Shown: positions 9,387 to 18,159 of the stretch, piece after piece
Numbering within the stretch: position 1 is the first letter of the stretch
Layout: every line of letters begins with the position of its first letter
NCBI GenBank assembly: GCA_964354135.1
Contig: CAYGZA010000001.1
Span: 1 to 64,000, forward strand
Source of the DNA: CAYGZA01 sp964354135
GTDB lineage: Bacteria > Planctomycetota > Planctomycetia > Pirellulales > Thermoguttaceae
Direction: 5' to 3'
Length of the DNA stretch: 64,000 bases
The notes under the pieces: model-generated
What the model was told of the DNA's origin: nothing
Databases searched by the model: none
What the model saw: the letters and a program-made list of their open reading frames with translations, nothing else
Translations under genes and position numbers: made by a program

Positions 9387-9866
9387 TCAGCGGGTGACTG
9401 CCGGCACGGCCGGGGGCGGCTGGGCTGCGCTTTCAGTGCCTGGCGTGGTCCTGATGCCTTTGAGCGTGGTCACTTTGTAGTTCTTGATCCGGGCCTTGTT
9501 GCAGGCGTTCATGGCCGCAACGACGAACTCCCACTGGCAGCGCTTGTCGGCGCGGATGAGGACCGCGGCGCGGCCGGGGTCGCCGGCGGCGGCCGTCTTG
9601 AAGACGCTCAAGAGCCTCTCCAGGCCGACCGGCTGGCCGCCGACGAAATACCGCCCGGCGGCGTCGACGTTCACGACGATCTCCTGCGGCCGGGCAATCA
9701 GGGGTTGGGCCTCGCTGGCCTCCGGGAGCACGATGTCCATGCGATACTCTTCCTCGGAGAGCGTGGTCGCCACAAGGAAGAAGATGATCAGGAGGAAGAC
9801 CACGTCGATGAGCGGAGTCATGGGAATCGATTCCAGGGCGGTCGCCTCTCGGAGATTGATCGGCAT
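9387..9866 (-). CDS. ExbD/TolR-family biopolymer transport protein
   Basis: A 159-residue inner-membrane protein of the ExbD/TolR family, the proton-motive-force partner of ExbB. It has a short cytoplasmic N-terminus, one membrane helix (PLIDVVFLLIIFFLVATTL) and a periplasmic domain. Asp21 in the helix corresponds to the essential proton-carrying Asp of ExbD/TolR. The gene begins 15 bases after the ExbB-like gene and ends 27 bases before the toroid gene, so all three are surely cotranscribed. Confidence 0.93.
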   Translation of the reverse strand: MPINLREATALESIPMTPLIDVVFLLIIFFLVATTLSEEEYRMDIVLPEASEAQPLIARPQEIVVNVDAAGRYFVGGQPVGLERLLSVFKTAAAGDPGRAAVLIRADKRCQWEFVVAAMNACNKARIKNYKVTTLKGIRTTPGTESAAQPPPAVPAVTR

Positions 9867-9881
9867 GGTCGGCGGCTCCGG

Positions 9882-10982
9882 CTACGGCCGCGTGGGAGCG
9901 GGATGTCTGCCGCGGGACTCGCCCGGCGGAGGCGGCGGCTCGACCCTGGGCGGGGCCGGCACTTGTTTGGCGGTCCGCTGGCACCGGCGGTGTTTCTCCA
10001 GGTGCAGCGACAAGAGCGGAATCGCGTCGTCCAGCTCGCGGAAGAGCCGCAGGACCCGGCCGCCGAACAGGTGCGCGAGGATCGCCGCGGGAATAGCCAC
10101 CGTCAGCCCGCCGAAGGTCGTCACCAGGGCGATGTAGATCCCCTTGGCCAGGCAGTGCGCCCGGTCGAATCCCACGGGGAGGATCGAGGTCTGGTAGAAC
10201 GACCAGATCATCCCTTGCACGGTCCCCAGAAGACCCAGCATCGGGGCGACCGCGGCGGAAAGGTTCAACCACCGGACGGGCGCCATGAGGCGATCGGCCT
10301 CGCGCTGGGCCGCCTCGCCGGCGGCTTGCTCCATCTCCGGGCGGGGACGACCCGCCTTCAAGAGCATCGCGCGGACCACGTTGGCCGCCGAAGACCGGTG
10401 CCCTTGGCACAAGCGGTATGCCTCCCGGGGGTCGAGCCCGCGGTCTTGATGGACCAGCGCCTTCATCTCGGCGAGGAGCCTCTTCGGCAGGATGTTGCGG
10501 CGCCGCAAGGCGACCCACCGCTCGAAGCCCAAGGCCACAACGAGCACGGAGAACATCCCGATGGGGATCATCAGCGGCCCGCCGGATAGGGTCAGCTCCC
10601 AAAGATTCATCTGTGCGATGTCGGGCGGAGACGCAGCCTGAGCGTCCTTGGTCGTCTGTGGTGGGGCGGGGTCCTTGGCCGCCAAAGCGGCTCCGGCCTT
10701 CTGTTCGGCGTCTACGATTTTCGCGGCCTTAGCGCCCGGTCTTGCCTCAGCCGGTTCTTTGCCGGCGGCCTCCGCGGGTGCCGCTTTCTCCTGGGACGTT
10801 TTGGCTGCCGCCGGCGGAGTCGTGGAGGAATCGCCGGGAGCGGGCGGGCCGGCGCCGGCCGGCTCCTGGGCCACTGCGGCCAGCGACGCCAGCAACACTA
10901 TCGCCCCGGCTACCACCCGCAGCGAAAACCCGCGCACCATCCGGCCCAAAGCCCGGTGCGATAGCCGATCGACGCGCGTCAT
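9882..10982 (-). CDS. MotA/TolQ/ExbB-family proton channel protein with extended N-terminus
   Basis: A 366-residue ExbB/TolQ-type protein. It begins with a signal-like hydrophobic segment (GAIVLLASLAAVAQ, to about residue 39), then an Ala/Pro/Lys-rich region to about residue 125. The channel core follows: a helix at FSVLVVALGFERW, a cytoplasmic domain, and two helices including LGLLGTVQGMIWSF and VTTFGGLTVAIPAAILA, which carry the family's conserved Gly and Thr residues. The long periplasmic N-terminal extension is common in ExbB proteins next to TPR genes. It follows the TPR gene by 39 bases. Confidence 0.92.
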   Translation of the reverse strand: MTRVDRLSHRALGRMVRGFSLRVVAGAIVLLASLAAVAQEPAGAGPPAPGDSSTTPPAAAKTSQEKAAPAEAAGKEPAEARPGAKAAKIVDAEQKAGAALAAKDPAPPQTTKDAQAASPPDIAQMNLWELTLSGGPLMIPIGMFSVLVVALGFERWVALRRRNILPKRLLAEMKALVHQDRGLDPREAYRLCQGHRSSAANVVRAMLLKAGRPRPEMEQAAGEAAQREADRLMAPVRWLNLSAAVAPMLGLLGTVQGMIWSFYQTSILPVGFDRAHCLAKGIYIALVTTFGGLTVAIPAAILAHLFGGRVLRLFRELDDAIPLLSLHLEKHRRCQRTAKQVPAPPRVEPPPPPGESRGRHPAPTRP

Positions 10983-11021
10983 AGGAAGACCTCGGGGTTG
11001 TGCGCTATGTCATCGGGCCGC

Positions 11022-14000
11022 TCAGCCCTTCAGCTCCGCCAGCCGCTGTTTGGCCAGCGGAACCTTGTCGCTGTTGGGGAACTTCTCGACCAGTTCTTGA
11101 TACATCTTCACGGCCTGGGCCTTCTGGCCGAGGACTTCAAAGCATCGCGCCGCCTCGTAGGTCGCGTCGGCCTGCCACTTGGGGTGGCTGTAACCGTAGG
11201 CGACCTTGAAGAAACTCTTGACGGCCTCCGCGTGGTTCTTGGCTTGGAAGTGGAGTTCGCCGATCATAAACTGAGCCCGGGCCGCCACCTCGCGATCCGT
11301 CTTGGCAATCACCTGTTCGTAGAGCGAGATCGCCTCCGGGACTTTCCCCAGGTTCTGCTGGGCCCAGGCGAGCTCGTAGAACGCCTCCGGAGCGGTCGGG
11401 GCATCGGGGAACTGCTGGGTGGACTTGCCGAGAAACTGGGCGCTCTTGCCCCAGTCCTTCATCTGCGCGGCGGCTTGGCCGGCGTGCAGGAAGGCGAGGG
11501 CCTGATACTCCTTGTTGGCCAGCGGCTTGAGCCGCTCGTAGGCGGCCAGGGCTTCGGCAAGCATCCCCTGCTTGAACAAGCACTCCGCCTCCATGAAGGC
11601 GGCGTCGGCGGCCAGCGGCCCGTCGGGGTACTGCTTGATCTGGTAAGCGAACGTTTTCTGGGCGTTGGAGTGGTTGCCCAAGTGGTAGTACGACCAGCCC
11701 AGCTTGTGAGAGGCCTTCTCCCCCAGCGGCGTGCCATCGGCCCTCTGGACGGCGGCATAGTACGCCCTGGCCGCGGCGGCGTAGTTCTTGTTCTTGTAGG
11801 CGAACTCGCCGACATTGTGCTGGGCCTCCGCAACCAAGGGGCTCTCGGGATGGCCGTTGACCAACTCGACGAAGACCCGGTTCGCGTCCGCCTCGCGGCC
11901 GACGAGCTTCAGCGCCCAGGCCAACTGGTAGCGGGCCTTGTCCGCCGCGGAGTACTTGGGGTCTTCGTCCAAGAGCGTGCGAAACGTCGCCGCGGCCGCA
12001 TCGTGCTGCTTGAGATCCACTTGGCAGAGCCCGAGCAGGAAGCGGGCGTCCGATTTCTCCGCTGCGGAGGCGGCGGGCAGCACCGCCTTGAGATCCTCCA
12101 CGGCCAGGGCATGCTTGCCCAACTGGTACCGGGCCATCGCCCGGGCGTAACGGGCCCGCGGCAGCAGGGCGTGCTGCGGGTACTTCTCGAGGAAACTGTC
12201 GAACGCGGCCTCGGCGCCCGCCGCGTCCTTCCGGTTCAGTTGGGCGCAACCCAGCTCGTGCAAGGCATGGGGCGCCAGCGGGCTCGCCGGCCATTTGGAA
12301 AGGACCTGCCGGTACTCTGCCGCCGCAGCCGCGTGGTCCCCGCTTGCGGCGAGGCACTCCCCGAGCCGATAGCGGGCAACGTCCAGGAAACGGCTGTTGG
12401 GAAACTCCGCGATCAGCCGCCCCAGGCCCGCTCTGGCCTTCTCCAGGTCGCCCGACTGGCGGTACGCATGGGCCAAGACGAGCCAGGTCTCGTCGGCCTG
12501 GCGCCACTTGGGCTGGGCCGCCAGCGACGCGGTCAGCGAGCGGATCGCCGCCTCGTACTCTTTCAACTCGGCCTGGCTGCTGCCGATGAGATAATGGGCC
12601 TCGGCCACGCTCTCCGGCTGGCGAAGTTCCTTAAGGACAGGCTGCACGGCAGCGATCGTTTCCCGGTACTTTTTCTGGGCATGGAGCGACACCACGCGGC
12701 GGACTTTCCACAGCTCCGCGTCGGGGTGCTCCCCGAATTCCTCGACGAGCCGCCGATAGAGCGCATCGGCCTCGGGGAACTTGCCCAACTGCAGGTTGGC
12801 CTCCGCTGCCACGTGGAGCACGTCCGGGGTCAAGCGGTGATCCACGTGCGCGGACAAGAAAGCCGTCGCGTGACCCAAGGCCGCCGCATGGTCCCCCTGC
12901 TCCAACGCCGTGAAGCCGGCCAGGTAAAGCGCCTGCGGGGCGGCCGGGTCCTGCGGGTACTTGGCGGCCACCGCGGCATAGAGGGCGATTGCCTCCTTGC
13001 GCCGCTGGGGGATCTCGTAGACGGCGTCGGCTCGGTCCATCAGCAATGGGGCGGCAAACGCACTTTGGCCCGCCTGGGGCAACGCCTTTTCGGCGACCGT
13101 CAGTGCCGCCTCGGCCTGCTTTTCTTTGAGCAGGGTTTGGGCCAACCAATGCGCTGCCTCGGGCACAACCGCACCTCCGCGGTCCACCAGCGGCGTCAAG
13201 AGCCGCCGGGCCTCGGCATACTTGCCGGCGAGATAAAAGCACTTCCCGGCCGAAACCGCCGCCCGCTCGGCGTGCTGCGACTGCGGGAATCTCGCGGGGA
13301 GCGCGGCGTAGAGGGCGGCCGCCTCATCGTAGCGTTTCATTTGCAGGAGCACGTCCCCTTGGCGCAAGGTGGCGTAATCGGCCAGGGCGAAGCCCGGCTG
13401 GGCGGCCGCCGACGCAAACCGCTTGCCCGCCTCGGCCGACTGCCCCGCCGCCAGCAGCGTCTCCCCGCGGCGCATCGTCACCTCGGCTGCAAGCCGATGC
13501 TGCGCAAACCTCGCCAGGAAGGCGTCGTACGTCTTGCCCGCCGCGTCCGGCTGGTTGGACTCTTCTTCGGCCACACCGAGCGCATAGGCGGCGTCGGGCG
13601 CCAGCTTGTGATCGGGGTATTTCGAGAGCATCTGCCGGTACGTGCGGACGGCCTCGTCCTTTCTGCCGCGGGCATACAGGCACTCCCCGAGGTAATAGAG
13701 GGCGTCGGCCCGGTGCTCGCTCTGCGGGTACTTTGTCAAGAGAGACTGGAAGGTCCCGGCCGCCGCGTCGAACAGTTCCGGCTTCCCGGCCCGGGCCATC
13801 GCGTACTGGGTTGCCCCCAGGTACAACTGTGTGGAGGGCGCCATCTCGAAATTCGGAAATCCGGCCGTTACCGCCTGGAAGCTCTTCAGGGCTGCATCCA
13901 GTTGCCCCTCCTGGTAGTAACAGATGCCCAGGTAGTAATAGGCCTTGGCCAGCCGCGGATCGTCCTTGAACTGCCTGATGAATTCGGCCCAGGCATCGGC

Positions 14001-14156
14001 CGCCAGCTTGTAGGCTGCGCGGTTCTGCAGGGCGACCGCGGCAGCGTATTGCCTCGTTGCGGCGTCGGTCTGCTGGCCGCAGGCCGGGCGCGACAGCACG
14101 CCCCAGAACAAGGGCGCCGCCAGGATGCCGCACCACAGTAGTCCAAAAACTTTCAT
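11022..14156 (-). CDS. Large secreted tetratricopeptide-repeat protein
   Basis: A 1044-residue protein with a signal peptide (MKVFGLLWCGILAAPLFWG, cleavage near ACGQ) and then TPR units almost to the end, roughly 25 by spacing. Many follow the pattern A-x-Y-x-L-G-x-C-x4-K-x2-A-A. Several units (for example ALYYLGECLYARG and ARYQLAWALKL) match the YbgF/CpoB and BamD style of TPR rather than the eukaryotic consensus. It is the first gene of the operon with ExbB, ExbD and the toroid protein. By analogy to CpoB in Tol-Pal systems it may be the periplasmic scaffold of the complex; that is inference. Confidence 0.88.
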   Translation of the reverse strand: MKVFGLLWCGILAAPLFWGVLSRPACGQQTDAATRQYAAAVALQNRAAYKLAADAWAEFIRQFKDDPRLAKAYYYLGICYYQEGQLDAALKSFQAVTAGFPNFEMAPSTQLYLGATQYAMARAGKPELFDAAAGTFQSLLTKYPQSEHRADALYYLGECLYARGRKDEAVRTYRQMLSKYPDHKLAPDAAYALGVAEEESNQPDAAGKTYDAFLARFAQHRLAAEVTMRRGETLLAAGQSAEAGKRFASAAAQPGFALADYATLRQGDVLLQMKRYDEAAALYAALPARFPQSQHAERAAVSAGKCFYLAGKYAEARRLLTPLVDRGGAVVPEAAHWLAQTLLKEKQAEAALTVAEKALPQAGQSAFAAPLLMDRADAVYEIPQRRKEAIALYAAVAAKYPQDPAAPQALYLAGFTALEQGDHAAALGHATAFLSAHVDHRLTPDVLHVAAEANLQLGKFPEADALYRRLVEEFGEHPDAELWKVRRVVSLHAQKKYRETIAAVQPVLKELRQPESVAEAHYLIGSSQAELKEYEAAIRSLTASLAAQPKWRQADETWLVLAHAYRQSGDLEKARAGLGRLIAEFPNSRFLDVARYRLGECLAASGDHAAAAAEYRQVLSKWPASPLAPHALHELGCAQLNRKDAAGAEAAFDSFLEKYPQHALLPRARYARAMARYQLGKHALAVEDLKAVLPAASAAEKSDARFLLGLCQVDLKQHDAAAATFRTLLDEDPKYSAADKARYQLAWALKLVGREADANRVFVELVNGHPESPLVAEAQHNVGEFAYKNKNYAAAARAYYAAVQRADGTPLGEKASHKLGWSYYHLGNHSNAQKTFAYQIKQYPDGPLAADAAFMEAECLFKQGMLAEALAAYERLKPLANKEYQALAFLHAGQAAAQMKDWGKSAQFLGKSTQQFPDAPTAPEAFYELAWAQQNLGKVPEAISLYEQVIAKTDREVAARAQFMIGELHFQAKNHAEAVKSFFKVAYGYSHPKWQADATYEAARCFEVLGQKAQAVKMYQELVEKFPNSDKVPLAKQRLAELKG

Positions 14157-14549
14157 CGCGGAACCTTCCGGGGATTGCCGCGAGGCGAGGGACCGATTCC
14201 AAGCGCGCAGGCCCGCTTCCCGGCAGGGCCACTCTTCTCATCCCGCCGCCCGTGAGGCGCGAATCATCTCCCCATGATACCACAGCCGATGCTTCGGGCT
14301 AGTTGCCGGCAGCAGCAACCCGGGAGGGCCTTGGATTGCCTCGGACCCCGCCTGAAATCCCACGGCCGCCGTTCTCCAAACCCCACAATCAGAGGGGCAT
14401 AGTGAGATTGTGGCGTGGGGCTGCTTCAACGACTCCCTACAGCCCGGCGTTGCTCCCTCCCGCGCAATCCCCTATGATCTTGGGTCCGGCGCCTGCAACC
14501 GGGGCGACGGACGGCATCTCCTTTTCGGACCCCCTGCGGAAGACTTGCC
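14157..14549. other. 393-base divergent intergenic region
   Basis: The region separates the minus-strand TPR operon from the plus-strand TerC gene and should hold both promoters; I cannot assign either with confidence. An 8-bp inverted repeat (CCACAATC at 14383-14390, GATTGTGG at 14406-14413) with a 15-base loop is the only structure that stands out. I looked for a manganese riboswitch before the TerC gene and did not recognise its conserved core. Confidence 0.4.
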
Positions 14550-15641
14550 TTGGTTGAGAACCTGCTTCAAGTCCATTGGTGGCATTGGGTTGCGTTTGCC
14601 GGCTTGGTCGTGGTGCTGCTCACGCTGGACCTGGTGGTCTTCCACCGCCGCATCCACACCCCAACGCTCCGCGAGTCTGCATGGTGGAGCGTCTTCTGGA
14701 TCAGCTTGGCGCTCGTCTTCAACGGGCTCATCTGGTACTGGGGCAGGATGACTCATGGCGACTCCAAAGCAGGCACGGATTTTCTCGCCGGATTCCTTGT
14801 CGAGAAATCGTTGTCGGTCGACAACCTTTTCGTGTTCGCAATCATCTTCCGCTATTTCCGCGTGCCGCTGAAGTACCAGTACCGCGTGCTGTTCTGGGGC
14901 GTCCTCGGGGCGATCGTCTTGCGGCTCGTGTTCATCCTCGCCGGAGTGGAGCTGATCCGCAGATTCGAATGGGTGTTGCCCCTCTTCGGCGCGTTCTTGA
15001 TCTATACCGGCATCAGGCTCGCCCTGCCCCACTCCGAGGACGTTCACCCGGATAAGAACGTCGTGCTCCAGACCGCACGGCGGTTTCTGCGCGTGACCCG
15101 GGAGGATCACGGCGAGCACTTCTTCGTCCGCGAAAACGGCCGGCTGTGCATCACGCCGCTGTTTCTGGTCTTGCTGGTGGTCGAGAGCACCGACGTGATG
15201 TTTGCCGTGGACAGCGTGCCGGCCATTCTCGGCATCACCCTGGACCCGTTCATCGTTTTTACCTCGAACGTCTTCGCCATCCTGGGCCTTCGCGCGCTGT
15301 ACTTCCTCCTGGCCGGGGTGATGGACCGGTTCCAGTATTTGCACTACGGTCTCAGCGCCGTGCTGGGGTTCATCGGGGTGAAGATGGTTGCCGAGTTCGG
15401 CGTCAAGGAGTGGGAATACGTGGTCGGAGTCCTTCCCGACGTCGGGGCCGTGAGGGTCGTGGGCGAGTTCGTCAACCGGCATTGGGGCGGGCGCGAAGAA
15501 GTGCATCTGTTCCCTTCGTGGGTCTCGCTTCTGGTCGTCGCCTCGCTCCTGGCGATCTCGATCTTCGTTTCGATGGTTGTCAAACGCCGGGAGGCGCGCC
15601 GCGTGGAGGCGCCGTCGCCCCCATCTCCAAACGGTCCGTAA
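14550..15641 (+). CDS. TerC/Alx-family integral membrane protein
   Basis: A 363-residue membrane protein of the TerC/Alx family, linked in other bacteria to tellurite resistance and to manganese or metal handling during protein export. About eight or nine hydrophobic helices are visible. The family hallmarks FLVEKSLSVDNLFVFAIIF (near residue 89) and LVVESTDVMFAVDSVPAIL are intact, with the acidic residues inside the helices that probably bind metal. The assigned start is a TTG at 14550; no ATG precedes the first helix. The epimerase gene begins 13 bases after the stop, so the two are probably cotranscribed. Confidence 0.92.
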   Translation: MVENLLQVHWWHWVAFAGLVVVLLTLDLVVFHRRIHTPTLRESAWWSVFWISLALVFNGLIWYWGRMTHGDSKAGTDFLAGFLVEKSLSVDNLFVFAIIFRYFRVPLKYQYRVLFWGVLGAIVLRLVFILAGVELIRRFEWVLPLFGAFLIYTGIRLALPHSEDVHPDKNVVLQTARRFLRVTREDHGEHFFVRENGRLCITPLFLVLLVVESTDVMFAVDSVPAILGITLDPFIVFTSNVFAILGLRALYFLLAGVMDRFQYLHYGLSAVLGFIGVKMVAEFGVKEWEYVVGVLPDVGAVRVVGEFVNRHWGGREEVHLFPSWVSLLVVASLLAISIFVSMVVKRREARRVEAPSPPSPNGP

Positions 15642-15653
15642 CGGGCAATCGCC

Positions 15654-16676
15654 GTGAAGCACTGTTTAGTTACCGGCGGGGCCGGATTCATCGGCAGTCA
15701 CCTGGTCGAGGCCCTCCTGGCCCGGGGGGACCACGTCTCGGTGATCGACGATGAGTCCACCGGCTCGGTCGAGAACCTGGCTGCGGTCCGCGATCACCCT
15801 CGCCTCTCGTACGTGAAGGGCTCGGTCGCCGATCGTCCTTTGGTGCGGAGCCTTGTGGCCGACGCCGATCAGGTTTTTCACCTGGCGGCCGCCGTAGGAG
15901 TGGCCCTGATCGCCAAGGCCCCGATTCACACCCTGGAAACGAACGTCTACCTCACGGAGCTTCTGCTGAGCGAGCTGACCCCGCAAGGCCGGCCGCGGCG
16001 CCCGGTGAAGCTGTTTCTGGCCAGCTCCAGCGAAGTCTACGGCAAGAACCCGAGGGCCCGTTGGACCGAAGACGAGGACCTTGTCTTCGGCCCCACAACG
16101 CGGCCGCGATGGTCTTACGGCGTCTCCAAGGCCATCGACGAGTTCCTCGCCTTGGCCTACTGGCACGAGCGGGGGCTGCCCGTGGTGATCGGCCGGTTCT
16201 TCAACGTGGTCGGACCGCGGCAAACGGGGGCCTTCGGCATGGTGCTGCCACGATTCGTCGATGCCGCCCTGGCCGGCGGACCCCTGGTGGTCCACGACGA
16301 CGGCCGGCAGGTCCGCTGCTTCGCCCACGTGTCGGACGTGGTTCGGGCGGTCCTGACCCTCATGGAGACGCCCCAAGCCGTGGGCCACGTATTCAACATC
16401 GGGAGCGACCGGCCGATCTCGATCCTGGAACTCGCCGAGCGTGTGATCGCCGCGGTCGATCCTTCCCTGGAAATCACGTTCCAGAGCTACGCGGAGGCGT
16501 ACTCCGAGGATTTCGAGGACTGCCGCTCCCGCGTCCCCGACCTGGGACGAGTGCGCGAGACGATCGGCTACCAGCCGCGCGTTGCGCTCGACGAGATCCT
16601 GCGTGAAGTGATTGCTTGGAAACGGGGAGAGAAGGGGCGAGGGGACAGGGGTCAGGGGCTAGGGGAGAGGGGCTAG
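15654..16676 (+). CDS. NAD-dependent epimerase/dehydratase (extended SDR family)
   Basis: A 340-residue extended short-chain dehydrogenase acting on nucleotide sugars. GGAGFIGSH (residues 8-16) is the NAD-binding glycine motif, and SYGVSK near 163 provides the catalytic Tyr and Lys, with the Ser in ASSSEVYG. The overall pattern ([28 protein letters not shown]) resembles UDP-glucuronate decarboxylase or UDP-glucose 4-epimerase types; the substrate is not certain. The GTG start at 15654 gives the normal MKHCLVTGG opening. The last 17 or so residues (Gly/Arg/Glu-rich) are read from a G-rich repeat and look like a non-native tail. Confidence 0.9.
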   Translation: MKHCLVTGGAGFIGSHLVEALLARGDHVSVIDDESTGSVENLAAVRDHPRLSYVKGSVADRPLVRSLVADADQVFHLAAAVGVALIAKAPIHTLETNVYLTELLLSELTPQGRPRRPVKLFLASSSEVYGKNPRARWTEDEDLVFGPTTRPRWSYGVSKAIDEFLALAYWHERGLPVVIGRFFNVVGPRQTGAFGMVLPRFVDAALAGGPLVVHDDGRQVRCFAHVSDVVRAVLTLMETPQAVGHVFNIGSDRPISILELAERVIAAVDPSLEITFQSYAEAYSEDFEDCRSRVPDLGRVRETIGYQPRVALDEILREVIAWKRGEKGRGDRGQGLGERG

Positions 16677-16700
16677 GGGAGAGGGGAAAGGGGAGAGGGG
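16624..16700. repeat. G-rich imperfect repeat running through the 3' end of the epimerase gene
   Basis: About 77 bases of GGGG runs separated by 2-5 bases, with units like AGGGGCTAGGGGAGAGGGG. It covers the last codons of the epimerase and continues past its stop at 16674-16676. Runs of four G in this spacing could fold as a G-quadruplex on the plus strand. Confidence 0.75.
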
Positions 16701-16722
16701 CTCATCGTTCAGCGATTCTCTC

Positions 16723-17865
16723 TCATGTTGTCACCACCATGTTGTTGCGATGGATTACTTCCTGGTGGGGACACTGCCCGAGCGTTTGGGCGATTTCCTC
16801 GGTCTTCAGCCCGCGGATACGCAGGACTTGCTCCGAGCTGTAGTTGGTCAGGCCGCGGGCGAACTCCTCGCCGTTGGCGTCGCACAGGGCTACAACATCC
16901 CCTTTCTGGAAACGGCCTACCGCCTTAACGATTCCGATGGCCAACAGGCTTCGCCCCTGGTGTTCGATGGCCTGGCGGGCCCCGGCGTCGAGCACGAGGT
17001 GGCCGCGCGGCTGCGCGGTAAACCCGATCCAGCGCTTGCGGGCGGCGACCGTTTGTCCCCGGGCGAGAATCAAAGTCCCCACGGGCTCCCCGGCGATGAT
17101 CTTGGCCAGAACGCCCGGGCTCCGGCCGCTGGCAATAATCACGTTCTCTCCGGCGGTCGTGGCCTGTTTGGCCGCGCGGAGTTTGCTGGCCATACCCCCT
17201 TTGCTGAGGCCGGTGGCGCGGTCCTTCACGAGGTCGAAGATCGACGGATCGAGCCGCTGGACCGTAGGGATGACCGACGACGCAGGGTCCTGTGGATCCC
17301 CATCGTACAGGCCCTCCACGTCGGAAAGCAGGACCAACAGGGGCGCCTGGATCAAGTTGGTCACGATGGCCGCCAGCCGGTCGTTATCCCCAAAAGTAGT
17401 CTGCAATTCCTCCACGCTGGTGGTATCGTTCTCGTTGATGATGGGGAGGGCCCCGTACTCCGCCATGAGCGTCAGGATCGTGTTGCGGGCGTTCAGGTAG
17501 CTGACGCGACGGTTCAGGTCCTCGGCGGTGAGCAGGATTTGGGCGGCGTGACGGCCAAAGGCCCTCAGGGAGCGGTCGTAAGCCTCGACCAAAAGGCTCT
17601 GTCCGACCGCGGCCACGGCTTGAAGCCGGGCAACGTCCGTCGGCCGTTTGGTCAGCCCAAGCCGGCCCATTCCGGCGCCCACGGCCCCGGAACTGACCAA
17701 GGCCACCTTACGCTCCGAACCCATAGCTTGGTGAAGCTCTTCGGCAAGTTGGGCAATCCGCTCTTCGTTCAGCCGCCCGTCCTCCCGGGTAAGCACCCGG
17801 GTGCCGACCTTCACCACGAGGGTCGTTGCGGTGGCGGCGATCTCCTGACGCAAGAGGTCGGTCAT
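16723..17865 (-). CDS. proB: Glutamate 5-kinase with PUA domain
   Basis: This enzyme phosphorylates the gamma-carboxyl of glutamate, the first and feedback-regulated step of proline synthesis. The 380-residue product has the amino-acid-kinase fold (VVKVGTRVLT near residue 17, VSSGAVGAGMGRLG near 60, INENDTTSVEEL, SDVEGLYDGDP) and a C-terminal PUA domain from about residue 280. The start is the ATG at 17865. The frame stays open upstream, but that part has no similarity to the family. No proA is in the window. Confidence 0.95.
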   Translation of the reverse strand: MTDLLRQEIAATATTLVVKVGTRVLTREDGRLNEERIAQLAEELHQAMGSERKVALVSSGAVGAGMGRLGLTKRPTDVARLQAVAAVGQSLLVEAYDRSLRAFGRHAAQILLTAEDLNRRVSYLNARNTILTLMAEYGALPIINENDTTSVEELQTTFGDNDRLAAIVTNLIQAPLLVLLSDVEGLYDGDPQDPASSVIPTVQRLDPSIFDLVKDRATGLSKGGMASKLRAAKQATTAGENVIIASGRSPGVLAKIIAGEPVGTLILARGQTVAARKRWIGFTAQPRGHLVLDAGARQAIEHQGRSLLAIGIVKAVGRFQKGDVVALCDANGEEFARGLTNYSSEQVLRIRGLKTEEIAQTLGQCPHQEVIHRNNMVVTT

Positions 17866-18067
17866 GGTGCTCAAGTGAGTGGGGCGCATACACCTGGTAG
17901 GGGCGGTGCCAAATGGCTTTGGAGGCCTGCGTTTGCCAGTCTGCGGCGCTCGAACGGCTGCCTCCCCCACGTAGAATAGCGTTTCCGGGGGTGAATCAGA
18001 AGGCTCCGCCGGGCATTGATTGCTGCACACACCCTTCCGCGCGACAGCCTTCCCCCATTGGGGTTAG

Positions 18068-18096
18068 TTGTGGAAACCAATGGCGATCCCTAGAAT
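18068..18096 (+). promoter_or_regulatory. Candidate sigma-70-type promoter for purF
   Basis: TTGTGG at 18068-18073 and TAGAAT at 18091-18096 are 17 bases apart. The -10 matches the TATAAT consensus at five of six positions, the -35 at only three. The start codon lies 64 bases past the -10. The region is divergent from proB. Confidence 0.4.
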
Positions 18097-18159
18097 AACT
18101 GGGGAGAATCACTCGGTCGACGCATCGCTCGTCTTTCCCAGGCATGGTTCCTTACATCG

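Noticed and set aside
7683..10589. Plus-strand open frame across the toroid, ExbD and ExbB genes
   Set aside because: It crosses three well-supported genes and has no recognisable domain.
10998..14141. Very long open frame on the plus strand opposite the TPR gene
   Set aside because: It mirrors the TPR gene's codon structure, is rich in Arg, Gly and Leu without any domain pattern, and the minus-strand frame has a signal peptide and clear TPR repeats.
14157..14549. Manganese (yybP-ykoY) riboswitch before the TerC gene
   Set aside because: This family often has one, but I could not find the conserved core here.
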